A stretch of 61,350 bases of DNA from Fulvivirga sp. (GCA_028280565.1 JANQLQ010000255.1:1-61350); one strand, 5' to 3'. Shown: positions 1 to 9,905, counted from the first letter of the stretch. Notes: generated by a model not told the origin, from the letters alone. Numbers and translations are program-made.

Positions 1-533
1 CGGGTCTCTGCCACCCCGTTGTCATTGATATTATCCGTATCATCATCCCACCATAAGGCTACGTACGGGGTATGGTCTCCCCCGCTCCAAGCGCGGTACC
101 GTGTCCAGGTACCCGTGATCTGGGTATCCGCATAGTTGGGGCCAAAATCAATGTAACCGTACCGGTCCCCATAGGCCGGGGCTATTTCACCCCCCACTCC
201 CCCGGTGGGGGACTGTGCCACTTCATCCCAAGCCGGCTGACCGTCAAAAGCGCCCTGTAACGGGAAGTGCAAGCTTCCCGGGGCAGTGCCGGCACCCAAA
301 GGGGTGAGGATCCCTATCCCCGCCGCCAAGGCCGCAGGCCGCGCAGGGGAAGAAGTCCCTTGGGTACCTGGGCGCTTACTGGGGGGAATGGAAAGGGCCT
401 TCTTCAAAGGGGAAGCTGGAGGGATGTTGGTGAACGTGGGATCGGCTGTTTTCGAGTCTCCCGGGGTGCTAGGACCCGCAAAACTGCTCGTAACACTGCT
501 AAAAACGAGGAATAATAGGAAGATGTATTGCAT
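1..533 (-). CDS. secreted protein of unknown function, N-terminal part only
   Basis: The reading frame is open from an ATG at 533 to the window edge, 177 codons, so the C-terminus is missing. The product begins MQYIFLLFLVFSSVTSSFAG, a clear type I signal peptide. A Pro/Ser/Ala-rich low-complexity stretch follows (about residues 20-75), then a Gly/Tyr/Trp/Asp-rich part that includes YGYIDFGPNY and YVALWWDDDTDNIND. It starts 27 nt after the stop of the RHS-like gene on the same strand, so it is probably cotranscribed with it. No family was recognised. The composition suits an exported surface protein. Position next to an RHS gene lacking its core makes a partner or displaced tip possible, but that is inference. 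Confidence 0.6.
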   Translation of the reverse strand, partial: MQYIFLLFLVFSSVTSSFAGPSTPGDSKTADPTFTNIPPASPLKKALSIPPSKRPGTQGTSSPARPAALAAGIGILTPLGAGTAPGSLHFPLQGAFDGQPAWDEVAQSPTGGVGGEIAPAYGDRYGYIDFGPNYADTQITGTWTRYRAWSGGDHTPYVALWWDDDTDNINDNGVAET

Positions 534-560
534 AGTGGGTTTACTTTTAGACACGAATGG

Positions 561-2807
561 TTAATTCCCCCCGGCGGGAACCCCGTTCAACGGGCTTTCA
601 TAGATGAGTTCCATACCGAACAGGTCGTGGGGATCATTATCGAGGGGATCAACGGACAGCTGTGCGTTGTTGATACGCTCTAGCCAGCCCCGGATGTTGT
701 ACCGGTAATCAATGCTTTGCGCTGGTACGCCCCCCTCTACATGAAGGTTCTTCTCGATCAACTCTCCCAGTTCGTTGTACCGGTTCTCGGCCAGCAGTAC
801 TTCTCCTTGTCCCACACCGTCATCATAAAGCTCGTGATACCCTCGCAGCAGCCGACCGGCATGATCATAGCTGTAGCGCTGCCGTAATCCCAGGGTTTTG
901 CTACCACGGGTTTGGGATTTATAGGTCTCCAAGAGCCACCCCGGGAAGTTGTACAACTGGCTGGTGCGTGTGTTCACCCCTAGGTACTCATGGGTACTCA
1001 CCGTTTGGATCACACGGTAGCGGTCATCGTAATGGGTCACCGTGTTGATCCATTGATCAGTGCCTAATATTTTCACCTTGGTGCCTGTGACCTGTCCTTT
1101 TACTTGATCAAATGCAGTATTTTCATAGTTAGTTGAGACAACCGGTTTTTCATAGCCATAGCCTGTACCGAACATCGATTGAAAGGCATAGTTGTCGTAG
1201 TAACTGACGGTTAGATAATCTTCCGCCACCACCCCGGTGGGGTAGCTTTGATTGGTGTATCCATGATGACTGCCCGTTCCCAAGAAGTCTTCGTACAAAG
1301 TTCCCGGGAGCGCTCCTTGGTAATGTCTATCTACCTCCAGTTGCATGTTTTCTTGGTCTACTGCGCTGCCATGTACATAAATACCCGTGGCGATAGGACG
1401 GTTCAAAACATCGTACTTAAAGAAGGTCCACTCCCTCCCCGTAGTTACTAATGGGTCCCGTTGGTTACCGTCTTGGGTTAAAACCAAGCGGTCCCGTTTA
1501 TCATACACCATATAAATCGGGGCTGCCCCCGGAACCTGCTTTTCAACCATCCGTTGACGATGATCAAATTGATATTGAAATGCCCATTCCGCCAATAGAT
1601 CGTCACCGGGTATATATGTAAAATTAGGTGGCCCGTTGATGGTGCGTATTGCTTCTGGGGGCAGTACATAACGAAGGTGGTCAAAGTAATCGTAGATGTA
1701 GTAGGTGTCTGCCCACTCGCCAAGTTGATAATTCGTCTCGTTGGGATTCTTCTTGGCCTGGACACGTTTCAAAACAGTATGCCCCAAATTATTTGTAAAA
1801 CTAATGATAGAATGACCTTCTTCATCAGTAGTGACTGTCTTTGCCAGTTTTCCAGTGGAATAGAATTCTCCACAACTTAGTCGATCCGTAAAGGCATCTA
1901 TTTGCCAATGAATCACCTTATCTGCTTGGGAATTGACGCCATAAGAATGGTGTACTACTTTGTCAGTACGTACCGTTGGATCGGGGTCGATTTGCCAGTC
2001 TTCTCCGGCGGCACCTTGTTTTACAACCCGATGCAGCGGAGACTTTTCATGGAGCACTGGAACAAAGGGCAAGCCTGTGCGAGCAACATAGTCAGCGCTG
2101 TTATAAAAATTGATAGTCCTGTTGTTAGCATCCTGTAGGGGAAGGGACTCTGCCTTGTTGATCACGTATGGAAGGGTTTGTTCAATGGCATTACCCGCAC
2201 CATCATAGGCTATATTCACTAGCTCATTGTGTCCACCGGGACTATGTTCCAGTTTTATGGATTGGAATATGCGTCCTAGGCCATCATAGTAACTTACTGA
2301 GCGATTACGTTTTGATCGGCTAAGCGTAGCCAGTTGATCAGGGTCTTTATGGCCACTAACTAAAACAGAGGTTTGTTCAACATAATTTTCTAAAAGTTTT
2401 TGTGCTGGGTTAGGACCGGCAGAGGTCAATGGTACAGTGAAAGTCTTACCAAACCCCCCAATTGTACCGAATCCATTGACATGTAAAAAACCACCTGAAA
2501 TGGAAACTACGTAATCACCTACACCCAAGGAGCCAAGAACCATATTTGGCAAAGTAGGATTAGACTCAATCCGTACTATATGACCAGTTTTTAAGGAGCT
2601 TTGTGTGAACCCAGCACTAAATTGTACGGTAAGTTGGTTACATACTATATCCACACTTACTCCGCCGCCGCCGCCTGCCGGGGTTGTTACGAACTCTGCC
2701 CAATTCCAACTTTCCGAATAATTCGAATAACCACAGCCCTGGCCCCTAGCACTGCCGATCAATAGTAAAAGTACTATTATCAAAAAAAGTTGATTCTTAC
2801 TGGTCAT
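561..2807 (-). CDS. RHS/YD-repeat protein with DUF6443-type region, lacking the RHS core
   Basis: The protein has 748 residues with an N-terminal signal peptide (MTSKNQLFLIIVLLLLIGSARG). From about residue 165 it shows the Bacteroidota DUF6443 pattern (RSVSYYDGLGRIFQSI), then YD-type repeats (YNIRGWLERINNA near the end). Such proteins normally continue after FGMELIYESPLNG into the RHS-associated core and a variable tip. This one stops after PAGGN. I looked for a frameshifted continuation in the following bases and found none; a new gene with its own signal peptide starts 27 nt later. Its start overlaps the preceding RHS gene by 11 nt, so the two are probably translated together. Expected at the cell surface or secreted. 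The role, possibly a polymorphic toxin or adhesin scaffold, is inferred from the family. Confidence 0.8.
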   Translation of the reverse strand: MTSKNQLFLIIVLLLLIGSARGQGCGYSNYSESWNWAEFVTTPAGGGGGVSVDIVCNQLTVQFSAGFTQSSLKTGHIVRIESNPTLPNMVLGSLGVGDYVVSISGGFLHVNGFGTIGGFGKTFTVPLTSAGPNPAQKLLENYVEQTSVLVSGHKDPDQLATLSRSKRNRSVSYYDGLGRIFQSIKLEHSPGGHNELVNIAYDGAGNAIEQTLPYVINKAESLPLQDANNRTINFYNSADYVARTGLPFVPVLHEKSPLHRVVKQGAAGEDWQIDPDPTVRTDKVVHHSYGVNSQADKVIHWQIDAFTDRLSCGEFYSTGKLAKTVTTDEEGHSIISFTNNLGHTVLKRVQAKKNPNETNYQLGEWADTYYIYDYFDHLRYVLPPEAIRTINGPPNFTYIPGDDLLAEWAFQYQFDHRQRMVEKQVPGAAPIYMVYDKRDRLVLTQDGNQRDPLVTTGREWTFFKYDVLNRPIATGIYVHGSAVDQENMQLEVDRHYQGALPGTLYEDFLGTGSHHGYTNQSYPTGVVAEDYLTVSYYDNYAFQSMFGTGYGYEKPVVSTNYENTAFDQVKGQVTGTKVKILGTDQWINTVTHYDDRYRVIQTVSTHEYLGVNTRTSQLYNFPGWLLETYKSQTRGSKTLGLRQRYSYDHAGRLLRGYHELYDDGVGQGEVLLAENRYNELGELIEKNLHVEGGVPAQSIDYRYNIRGWLERINNAQLSVDPLDNDPHDLFGMELIYESPLNGVPAGGN

Positions 2808-5800
2808 AGTTGTATCGATAAGAAGTGGTAATGTCTTCGTTACTGTCTTTCACACTGGTCAACCGGCCTAACGGATCATAGCTATAATAGCTAGTCAGTC
2901 CATTAGTATCGGTTTGAGAAGTAAGTCCAATACCATTCTCATAAGTATAGGCAGTGATAATGGCCCCAGGTAGAGCCTCCCTCAACTGTTGGAATTTCAC
3001 TAAAAACTGGTCAATGGTGCCTGTGAAAGTCGAAAGTGTATTTACTTGACTCGAACTGAAGCTATTGCCTTTGCCATCGACAAGGTTGCCGCTGGCATCG
3101 TAAACAGCATTTTCTATCCTAGCCAAGATATCTGTACCCCGTGCATTCCAAACAAAACTGGTGTAAAAACTGTCGATCTCCTGGGTTAGCATATTGTTTA
3201 GTGTGTTGTAAGTGTAGGAGCCTCTTTTTTTATAGTTAGCACCTGACCCAAGATCAAGGTCAGGAGAGGAAATTTCTCCCTCCTTTAGCCTTTCATGAAC
3301 GTATGCTACCGTGGGTACATAGTTATCGTACTCCCAGGCTCTTCCCATAAAAGGTGAAACTGTCTGATGATTCAAACTCTTTTTCTCTTGCTGGATACGA
3401 TCAGTACCTGGGTAATAACTATAAGAGGTATAAACCGGGGGAATATTTTTGATATGTTTCCACGATAGCAGATGGTTCTGAGAATTAAACCCATACTGCT
3501 TCTCTACTGCATATTCATGGCCGGAATCACTGTAATATGTCTCTACTGATTTTTTCAATCTCGAATACCCTACACGGATCTTATAGTATTTATAGGCCAC
3601 TGGTGCACAAGGTGTAAGTTCGACCCACCTGAAGAGGTCTGTAAAACTAGGTGGCTTGGGTAAAGAGGTAATTTTCAACCCATGGGTATCAAAAAACTTT
3701 AAGGTATAGGTATTGACCGTTTTCTTAACTTGGCGAAAAGTGCCATTTTCGTTTGCATAATCGATACGTTCTTTCAAATACCCGTTTTGATAGGCATTGC
3801 TAAGGCTAGGCACACCGGGTACTACTATACCGCCTACTGACCCACCCCCTCCAGGACAACCAAAATTAACTCGAGGATCATTATTAGCTTGGTCATCCCC
3901 TACGTTATTGAAGGTGAGCGTAGATTTTCCAAACTCTCCCTCCTCTCCATTATAGACTGTGACGAAGCTATACCCTACAAAATTTCCGGCTGCACTGGTG
4001 CTTAGGGGATAAGCGCTGTTTGCACTGTAGGTGTCGTAAATACAAAACTCTCCAAATTCTGAACTTCGAAGAAAAGTATTTTTGAAAAACGTGACAGGTC
4101 TTTTCATCAATTTCCCGGAAACTTCTCCCATAGAATCGAGGTACTCGTATCGTTTCACAATTGCATTTTCATTCATACCGTCCGAGGTACGAACGCGCTT
4201 TATCCTAACACCTGCAGTCACATTACTATCAATATAAGGCTCATCCGTATTTCTCAAGGAAGCTGACGCCTTATCGCCTGCTACACCGCGGTCGGCTTGA
4301 ACGGTTTTTAACGTGTAATCCCCGGCTGCTAAGGAAAGTGAATAGGTCCCGGACTGTCTAAACTCCTGCACCATTGTACCTGCTTTGTCAATCCTTACTA
4401 TATAACCTGGATTAGCAGTGGTAAACCCCGTAGATGTAACTCGCCCCCATACTTCGTGGGTACTCTGGGCGGTGACGCTGGCCGTAATCGTGTAATCGCC
4501 GGGTTCAAGGTCAAGATTGATCGTGCCAGAGCTAGGATACCCTTTAGAAATGGATATTTCTATTGTGTTGGCACCTTTTCTAATTAGCAAGCTATTTGCG
4601 GCTTGACCTGCGTTAGGACCCGTGATCCCATACTCTAAAGTTGTAGTCGATGTGCCTGTTCTTACAGTGAAATCTTTTTGATACTCAAAAACGTTCTGAC
4701 AACTGCTTGAGAACCCCCCGGAATACCGGCGGCATACCTTGGCCAACTCCCTGGTAGTTGTAGGACGATCAATTTCCACTTCTAATTCATAATTCGTAGT
4801 TGTGGCTACCGAAAAATCCTCGGACTGGCCTACGTAATCATCACAGGGGATACTATGGCTTATAGCACGACATACACGGACAGGTTCCTTGAGCTTTCTA
4901 ACTAAGAATCCTTTGGAACGATTACTTTCATACTCAAACTCGGTGAACCCTCCTGTAGGGTAATTGATCTTGGTCAACATACCGTACTTAACATATCGTT
5001 CGGAAGGCGCATTATAGTTTCCTAAGGCTCGTTGATGTATGTTCCCAAATTTGTCATACGCTATGTAGGGCACATAACCGGTATTGCGATCAGCCCCGTT
5101 GTAAAACCCCCAAAGATCAATGGCTTTAGAATTGCGGTTCGGGAAAAGATCATGATTGTAATACTCAAAGGTATAGGGTGGTTTGGATTCTTCACCGTTG
5201 TACATCCCCACCTCTTGAATCTTTGTCAACCAGAGTTTGTTCGTGCCGGTTTCTTGCGTGAGTCGAAATTCCTTCATAACCTGTTCTACACCCAAAGCCG
5301 TCTTTTCAATCACTTGGATGATATCCAACCGTGTCGTTACCGGGTGATCGCTTGTAGGATTACTCCAAATAGCTGGGTTGATCGTACCGTCTTGTCGATC
5401 ATGTGCCAGTTGGAACCGGACAATAGACGCACTTCCATCAGCATGTACTAGTTCAATTTCCTTAAGAAAGAGTCCTTGATTCTCTATTTTAGTTGGTCTT
5501 CCGTAGCTAATAGGTGGTGTTGAGCATGCTCCAGAACCTCCGCATGAAAAATCGAATACATGGGCTGCCCCACCCGAAAATATATTGTACTCATAATACT
5601 CACGATGGTACTTGAAGTTGATACGTTCGCCTGAAGGCGAGGCCATAGTCTTTAGATACCAAGTACTGGCCTGGATATAGGATTTATTTTCGCTACTTCC
5701 CGAGTATAACGAACGGGTCCATTCAATCCAACTCTCCTCGTCATTTTCCTCTCCCCCGAACAGGTACCCCGTGCCGTCTAAAGTAGTTATTCCCCATGTA

Positions 5801-6471
5801 CCCGAATCTTCACTGGGAAAATTGATGTCGAGTTTTACCGGTTGGTTAAGACGAATATTACGATTTTCGTCAAAAAAGAACTTCCCACTCAATCCACCAA
5901 AATTATAGTAGAACATATCAGGTTCTGTATCTACATGTTTTTCGAACAAGATCTCACCTATAAATCCATAGTTGAGAATATTTTCATCCACCGTATTGTC
6001 TTCCCATGTCAGGGTGCAGTGAGAGGAAATCTTTTTGGGTATTCGCCGTCCTCCTATTTGATTATCATTATGATCGTAGGCGAGAGGCCGGGCAATACCA
6101 TGTCTTTCCAAAGAAGGGCCCCTCTTACTTTTGAAATCCGTAAGCCCGTTAATCGAACGGGTGATGGCTCCCCCAGCGTTCAAGCTCCACCCGGCCCCAA
6201 CAAATGATGAGATCTCATCTACCTTTAACCCGGAGGCATGATAGCTAAGCGATATAGGCAGGGTAAGATCCCTTCCCTTGAGCTCATAAAGGGGTATGGT
6301 GATAGACGGTATCCCGGTATATTCACTCACCGGTATATCACCGTATTTCCCAAGGCCGGCGGCACCAGGCGGAGGGGGAGTATTGAATTTCATGACTTGT
6401 GAGAAATCTTGAGCACTCGCACAAATTGTCATGCTTACTACAGAACAGGCAAGGAGAAACTTAACATACAT
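2797..6471 (-). CDS. large secreted RHS/SpvB-like protein, first of a pair
   Basis: The protein has 1224 residues and a signal peptide (MYVKFLLACSVVSMTICASA). The N-terminal 30-110 region carries the SpvB/TcdB-like entry pattern PLYELKGRDLTLPISLSYHA followed by VGAGWSLNAGGAITR, typical of Bacteroidota RHS-family proteins. The middle is a long beta-rich region, and YD repeats appear only at the C-terminus (SYDPLGRLTSVKDSN). It ends without an RHS core and overlaps the next RHS gene by 11 nt. The pair therefore looks like one RHS scaffold divided over two chains, each with its own signal peptide. Upstream lies a long AT-rich region that probably holds the promoter. Family assignment is firm; function (secreted polymorphic toxin, adhesion or other) is open. 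Confidence 0.8.
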   Translation of the reverse strand: MYVKFLLACSVVSMTICASAQDFSQVMKFNTPPPPGAAGLGKYGDIPVSEYTGIPSITIPLYELKGRDLTLPISLSYHASGLKVDEISSFVGAGWSLNAGGAITRSINGLTDFKSKRGPSLERHGIARPLAYDHNDNQIGGRRIPKKISSHCTLTWEDNTVDENILNYGFIGEILFEKHVDTEPDMFYYNFGGLSGKFFFDENRNIRLNQPVKLDINFPSEDSGTWGITTLDGTGYLFGGEENDEESWIEWTRSLYSGSSENKSYIQASTWYLKTMASPSGERINFKYHREYYEYNIFSGGAAHVFDFSCGGSGACSTPPISYGRPTKIENQGLFLKEIELVHADGSASIVRFQLAHDRQDGTINPAIWSNPTSDHPVTTRLDIIQVIEKTALGVEQVMKEFRLTQETGTNKLWLTKIQEVGMYNGEESKPPYTFEYYNHDLFPNRNSKAIDLWGFYNGADRNTGYVPYIAYDKFGNIHQRALGNYNAPSERYVKYGMLTKINYPTGGFTEFEYESNRSKGFLVRKLKEPVRVCRAISHSIPCDDYVGQSEDFSVATTTNYELEVEIDRPTTTRELAKVCRRYSGGFSSSCQNVFEYQKDFTVRTGTSTTTLEYGITGPNAGQAANSLLIRKGANTIEISISKGYPSSGTINLDLEPGDYTITASVTAQSTHEVWGRVTSTGFTTANPGYIVRIDKAGTMVQEFRQSGTYSLSLAAGDYTLKTVQADRGVAGDKASASLRNTDEPYIDSNVTAGVRIKRVRTSDGMNENAIVKRYEYLDSMGEVSGKLMKRPVTFFKNTFLRSSEFGEFCIYDTYSANSAYPLSTSAAGNFVGYSFVTVYNGEEGEFGKSTLTFNNVGDDQANNDPRVNFGCPGGGGSVGGIVVPGVPSLSNAYQNGYLKERIDYANENGTFRQVKKTVNTYTLKFFDTHGLKITSLPKPPSFTDLFRWVELTPCAPVAYKYYKIRVGYSRLKKSVETYYSDSGHEYAVEKQYGFNSQNHLLSWKHIKNIPPVYTSYSYYPGTDRIQQEKKSLNHQTVSPFMGRAWEYDNYVPTVAYVHERLKEGEISSPDLDLGSGANYKKRGSYTYNTLNNMLTQEIDSFYTSFVWNARGTDILARIENAVYDASGNLVDGKGNSFSSSQVNTLSTFTGTIDQFLVKFQQLREALPGAIITAYTYENGIGLTSQTDTNGLTSYYSYDPLGRLTSVKDSNEDITTSYRYNYDQ

Positions 6472-7255
6472 TTAGTTGTTGGTCTTGATGAAAACATTAT
6501 TTTAATAATCGTTACCTGTAGTATCCAGGCTATATTCAACTGACCGAACTAAAATCGACGAATATTCAGATCGTCCAGTTGAACTGCCTTAACAGGGGAT
6601 GAAAAATAGAAAAGACAAAGACACGGAAAAACTGAAAATTTCTTAAAAAAGTACATTATACTACGGCAAGAAAGTGTATGGTATTACCTATATCATTCGT
6701 TTGAAGCCAATCCAAAAAAAATCAATTGGTTTCATTTTTGCGAGAAACATTACATCCAGGCATTCAAAACTGAAGGTCAAAACGATATGATTTTTATCAT
6801 GTTTTTTAATAGTGAAACATAGCTACATCTTCTTTTCTCGATTTTAACACACCAAGGTTACTAACAATCTCATTTATTGTAATTTATATCTCAATTTCTC
6901 TTGCAGGTGTTATCGTGAATTACCAGAATTACCAGAATTAACATTTTATCAAATGGAATTCACTCTTACGAATTTCAAAGCTAATTTCTTAATAACCAAT
7001 TATGTGTATTCGCTAAAGCCGTGTTTCACTAAAAAAAGAATTCATTATACAAACAGAGAAGAATATATGATTTTTAACAAATAATTAATTTGAAAAATAC
7101 AAAATAACTATACTTCACAGATTATTGATAGACAAGGAGCCAACCAGCTAACTACAAACCCGCAGGGAACCGATCAATAACTTCATCAAATTCCCTGCGG
7201 ATATCATGCCTCAAGGTTAAAACCAATTAAGGGCCATTAAACTCAACCCATCTCT
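6472..7255. other. AT-rich intergenic region between RHS genes and the alginate locus
   Basis: About 780 bp without a credible gene. It is strongly AT-rich and stands out from both neighbours. It should hold the promoter of the minus-strand RHS operon (right next to 6472) and the terminator of the PL7 gene near 7161-7201. A small tandem repeat of AATTACCAG units lies at about 6918-6940. No TAnnTTTG promoter could be fixed with confidence. Confidence 0.5.
7161..7201 (-). terminator. inverted repeat downstream of the CBM-bearing PL7 gene
   Basis: A perfect 10-bp inverted repeat, CCGCAGGGAA with TTCCCTGCGG, separated by 21 nt, lies 55 nt beyond the stop of the minus-strand alginate lyase gene. 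There is only a weak T-rich tail, so it is a possible terminator or 3' stabiliser rather than a textbook one. Confidence 0.45.
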
Positions 7256-8548
7256 CTAATCATGCGACACCCAAAGATCATAGATCAGCACCTGGCCGAA
7301 AGCGCTGGGGGAATCGCCCCGGTCAGGGTTGGATTGGGTGTAACACCCAGCTTTAAAATAGCATCCAGAGGTGTTGGCGGCGGGGTCATCGTAGGTCCAA
7401 AATTTACTGTTCATGTTGTTATAATACACATCGATCACACCGTTATGAGCTACGAATTTTACCTCGAAGATCTCCCCTAAAGTGTAGTTAGCATCCAGGA
7501 CGGGGCCGTCGTCGCCGTTAAGGTCAATGAACAGTTTTTTGCCTTCCAGCCTGAAAACGATCACATCATCGCCCCCGTCATGGATCTGGCCGGCTACTAC
7601 GTGCTTTTTGACCGGTGGCAGATGCGTAATGGCTTGCTTGATGTACATGGTATGTCTGCCGGAGTTGGTAGACCAGCTTGCTTTGGGCCTGCTGCCGGAA
7701 TACCCGGGCTCCATCTCGCGAAGCTCTGACCTTGGGTAGCTGGATCCCGGGGTAGTAGTACCCCCGGCATGTGCCCGGAATACTACGGCATTGCCGCTGG
7801 AATTTAGATGGAAGTATGTATTATGCTTGAAGGTGTTTAATTGGGGTTGGTAGATATCCATAGGGTTATCGGGGTCGTTGTTTTCCGGTATGGGGAGGGT
7901 AAGACTCCAAACGCTTAGGTCGAGCAGGCTGCTAGGATTGCCGGAACCTCCCCCGGGAGATCCTCCTCCTCCGTCACCGCCATAAATATCTACTTCTGTA
8001 ACGCTATTCCAAGTATTCGAGGTATTTCCAAATCCCGTGATCCGTACATAACGCGCGGAAATATCACTGAAGTTATAAGTCTCCATACCGTTAGTAGAGC
8101 CGCTGCTAAAGCCGTCGAAAACAGTAGAAAGGCTAGAAGTAGAATTCCCTGCGCGGATCTTAAAATCAAAAATACGCTGATCTCCTTTATGCCAGGCGAT
8201 GTCCATGCTGCCTACGGTTTTTGATGAACCGAGGTCAAACGTGATATACTGCCCGTTGCCATTGGCAGACCACCGCGTTGAGAAATTATTGTCCAGTGTA
8301 TTTTGTGGGACATTCCCGTCATGAGAGCTGGCAGAGACATTACTCACCGAGAGGGGCGAAGAAGGTCTTTGGTTTGCCCTATGCTCTTTAAGTTCTCCAT
8401 TCTCACTTATCCCCTCATCCTGGGGCAAAGGGGCCATTTCATTTTCTTCCGTACAAGCGGCGAGAAAACAACAAAGTACTACGCACCATGATAATATGCT
8501 TACTAAGAAGCGTTGATCATGTTTCCTAAAAGGTGTTTGAATTTTCAT
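7256..8548 (-). CDS. PL7 alginate lyase lipoprotein with F5/8 type C (CBM32-like) domain
   Basis: The protein has 430 residues. The signal peptide ends in a lipobox (CCFLAAC, Cys32), so it is probably surface- or periplasm-anchored. Residues 68-190 form an F5/8 type C (discoidin) carbohydrate-binding domain (SASSHDGNVPQNTLDNNFSTRW). A Gly/Ser linker leads to the PL7 domain at 207-430, which has all three family motifs: RSELREM (273-279), QIH (321-323) and YFKAGCYTQS (397-406). In PL7, QIH rather than QVH usually goes with activity on guluronate-containing blocks; that is family knowledge, not shown here. The gene lies 325 nt after kdgK on the same strand, with its own upstream palindromes, so it may be a separately controlled part of the alginate locus. 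Confidence 0.9.
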   Translation of the reverse strand: MKIQTPFRKHDQRFLVSILSWCVVLCCFLAACTEENEMAPLPQDEGISENGELKEHRANQRPSSPLSVSNVSASSHDGNVPQNTLDNNFSTRWSANGNGQYITFDLGSSKTVGSMDIAWHKGDQRIFDFKIRAGNSTSSLSTVFDGFSSGSTNGMETYNFSDISARYVRITGFGNTSNTWNSVTEVDIYGGDGGGGSPGGGSGNPSSLLDLSVWSLTLPIPENNDPDNPMDIYQPQLNTFKHNTYFHLNSSGNAVVFRAHAGGTTTPGSSYPRSELREMEPGYSGSRPKASWSTNSGRHTMYIKQAITHLPPVKKHVVAGQIHDGGDDVIVFRLEGKKLFIDLNGDDGPVLDANYTLGEIFEVKFVAHNGVIDVYYNNMNSKFWTYDDPAANTSGCYFKAGCYTQSNPDRGDSPSAFGQVLIYDLWVSHD

Positions 8549-8873
8549 AATATATGGATTAGGTTAATAAATTCAATTGAACTATCGGATAGATCTTACG
8601 GTCATCATGATGACCGGCTTCAGCCAGCGACCGTTGGATCATTTTCTTGAAACCGGGCCTACTGGCCACCTTATTCATCTGCTATTGTCATTCTTGCCAC
8701 GCATGCTAGGTGTTTCGATAGCTATCCAAATGGGCACCAAGGCATGACACTTTTTAAAGTGTTGTGTTTACAAGGTCATCACCGGGCAACTTATCGTCAC
8801 CCGGTGAGTGACACTAAATCGCAAACACATCGATTTTCCTTTAGGGCAGGCCGTGTCTGCGCTAGTAAACTAC
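8549..8873. other. 325-bp gap between kdgK and PL7 with three dyads
   Basis: No gene is seen. Three inverted repeats are present: an 18-bp perfect palindrome at 8599-8616, ACACTTT/AAAGTGT at 8747-8762, and TCACCGGG/CCCGGTGA at 8779-8807 with a 13-nt loop. The last two lie near the kdgK end and could act in 3' processing; the first lies close to the PL7 start. None has a T-run typical of an intrinsic terminator. Confidence 0.5.
8599..8616. promoter_or_regulatory. 18-bp perfect palindrome upstream of PL7
   Basis: CGGTCATCATGATGACCG is its own reverse complement over 18 bp and lies 51-68 bp upstream of the PL7 start, a usual place for an operator. The binding factor is unknown; it does not match the TGGTCAACCA boxes at the GntR gene. 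Confidence 0.4.
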
Positions 8874-9905
8874 CTACCTGCTTAGCCTGCCTACATTCTT
8901 TTTATCCAAGAAACTCGTGATCTCTTTTTCAGACAGTATGTTGTAATCCCCGGGGATAGTGAGCTTCAGGCTAGAGGCTGCCAAGGCAAACTCAAGCGCT
9001 TTATCATCCGCATCAGAACGTAACAATCCATGTATTAAGGCCCCGATAAAAGAGTCTCCACCGCCTACCCGGTCGACAATATTGTTGATCTCGAAGGTAG
9101 GCCCATGGATAAATTCGGTGCCGTCGTAAATCACTGCAGACCATAAATTGTGGGTAGCGCTGAGCGTCTGTCTTAAAGTACTCACGATCTTACTGACCCC
9201 GGGAAAACGTTCTGCCAGCGCTTTGCTGATGAATGTATAGCTTCTTTCACCGAAACGGTCATGAACCTCATAGTCCTCTTTTGCGGGAACCACACCGAGA
9301 TATTGGGCCACGTCTAGCTCGTTAGCTAGCACGATGTCACAACCGGCGATCAAACGGGGCATGACCTGCTGGGGGTCTACCCCGTAATTCCATAGCTTAC
9401 TGCGGTAATTCAGGTCGCAAGATACTTTCACCCCACGCTGCTTGGCCGCTTCTATGGCTCTTAAACAGGAAGCAGCGGCCCCAGCGGACAATCCTGGGGT
9501 GATGCCAGTCCAGTGGAACCAATCTGCATCCTGGAAAATTTTATCCCATGAAAACGTGGAAGCATCAATTTCATAAAAGGAAGACCCTTCTCGATCATAG
9601 ATCACGTTACCCCCCCTGATCGAGACCCCTTTTTCCATGAAATAGAGTCCCATTTTTTGTCCTTTTTGCAATACGTGCGAGGTATGCACGCCCCACTTTT
9701 TGATCTCCCGTAAGGCGCCCTTTCCTATGTCCGTATCGGGGATCGCACTGACGAAATCCACATCATGCCCTAACTGTGCCAAGGTAATGGCCGTATTGGC
9801 TTCAGCACCCCCATAATGTACCGCATAGTTTTCCGCTTGGGCAAACCGGCCGTAACCCGGGGGGGAGAGCCGCATGAGAAGCTCGCCGAATGTGACTATC
9901 CTCAT
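8874..9905 (-). CDS. kdgK: 2-keto-3-deoxygluconate kinase (PfkB family)
   Basis: This enzyme phosphorylates 2-keto-3-deoxy-D-gluconate (KDG) to KDPG, the cytoplasmic step before aldol cleavage. I chose the ATG at 9905, giving MRIVTFGELLMRLSPPGYGR and 343 residues. The longer frame adds 14 residues (MTSTGAWHF...) that overlap the preceding SDR gene and do not belong to the family. The ribokinase-type substrate motif GGAEANTA is near residue 32, and the ATP/catalytic motif VGGGDSF has the catalytic Asp at about 284. The gene follows the DEH reductase with a 10-nt gap and closes the main alginate operon. No KDPG aldolase follows, so that gene must be elsewhere. Confidence 0.9.
   Translation of the reverse strand: MRIVTFGELLMRLSPPGYGRFAQAENYAVHYGGAEANTAITLAQLGHDVDFVSAIPDTDIGKGALREIKKWGVHTSHVLQKGQKMGLYFMEKGVSIRGGNVIYDREGSSFYEIDASTFSWDKIFQDADWFHWTGITPGLSAGAAASCLRAIEAAKQRGVKVSCDLNYRSKLWNYGVDPQQVMPRLIAGCDIVLANELDVAQYLGVVPAKEDYEVHDRFGERSYTFISKALAERFPGVSKIVSTLRQTLSATHNLWSAVIYDGTEFIHGPTFEINNIVDRVGGGDSFIGALIHGLLRSDADDKALEFALAASSLKLTIPGDYNILSEKEITSFLDKKNVGRLSR

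Noticed and set aside
556-600. Frameshift that would restore the RHS core to the 748-residue protein
   Set aside because: No core-like residues (such as YNGNI) appear in any frame after the stop, and a signal peptide gene begins 27 nt later.
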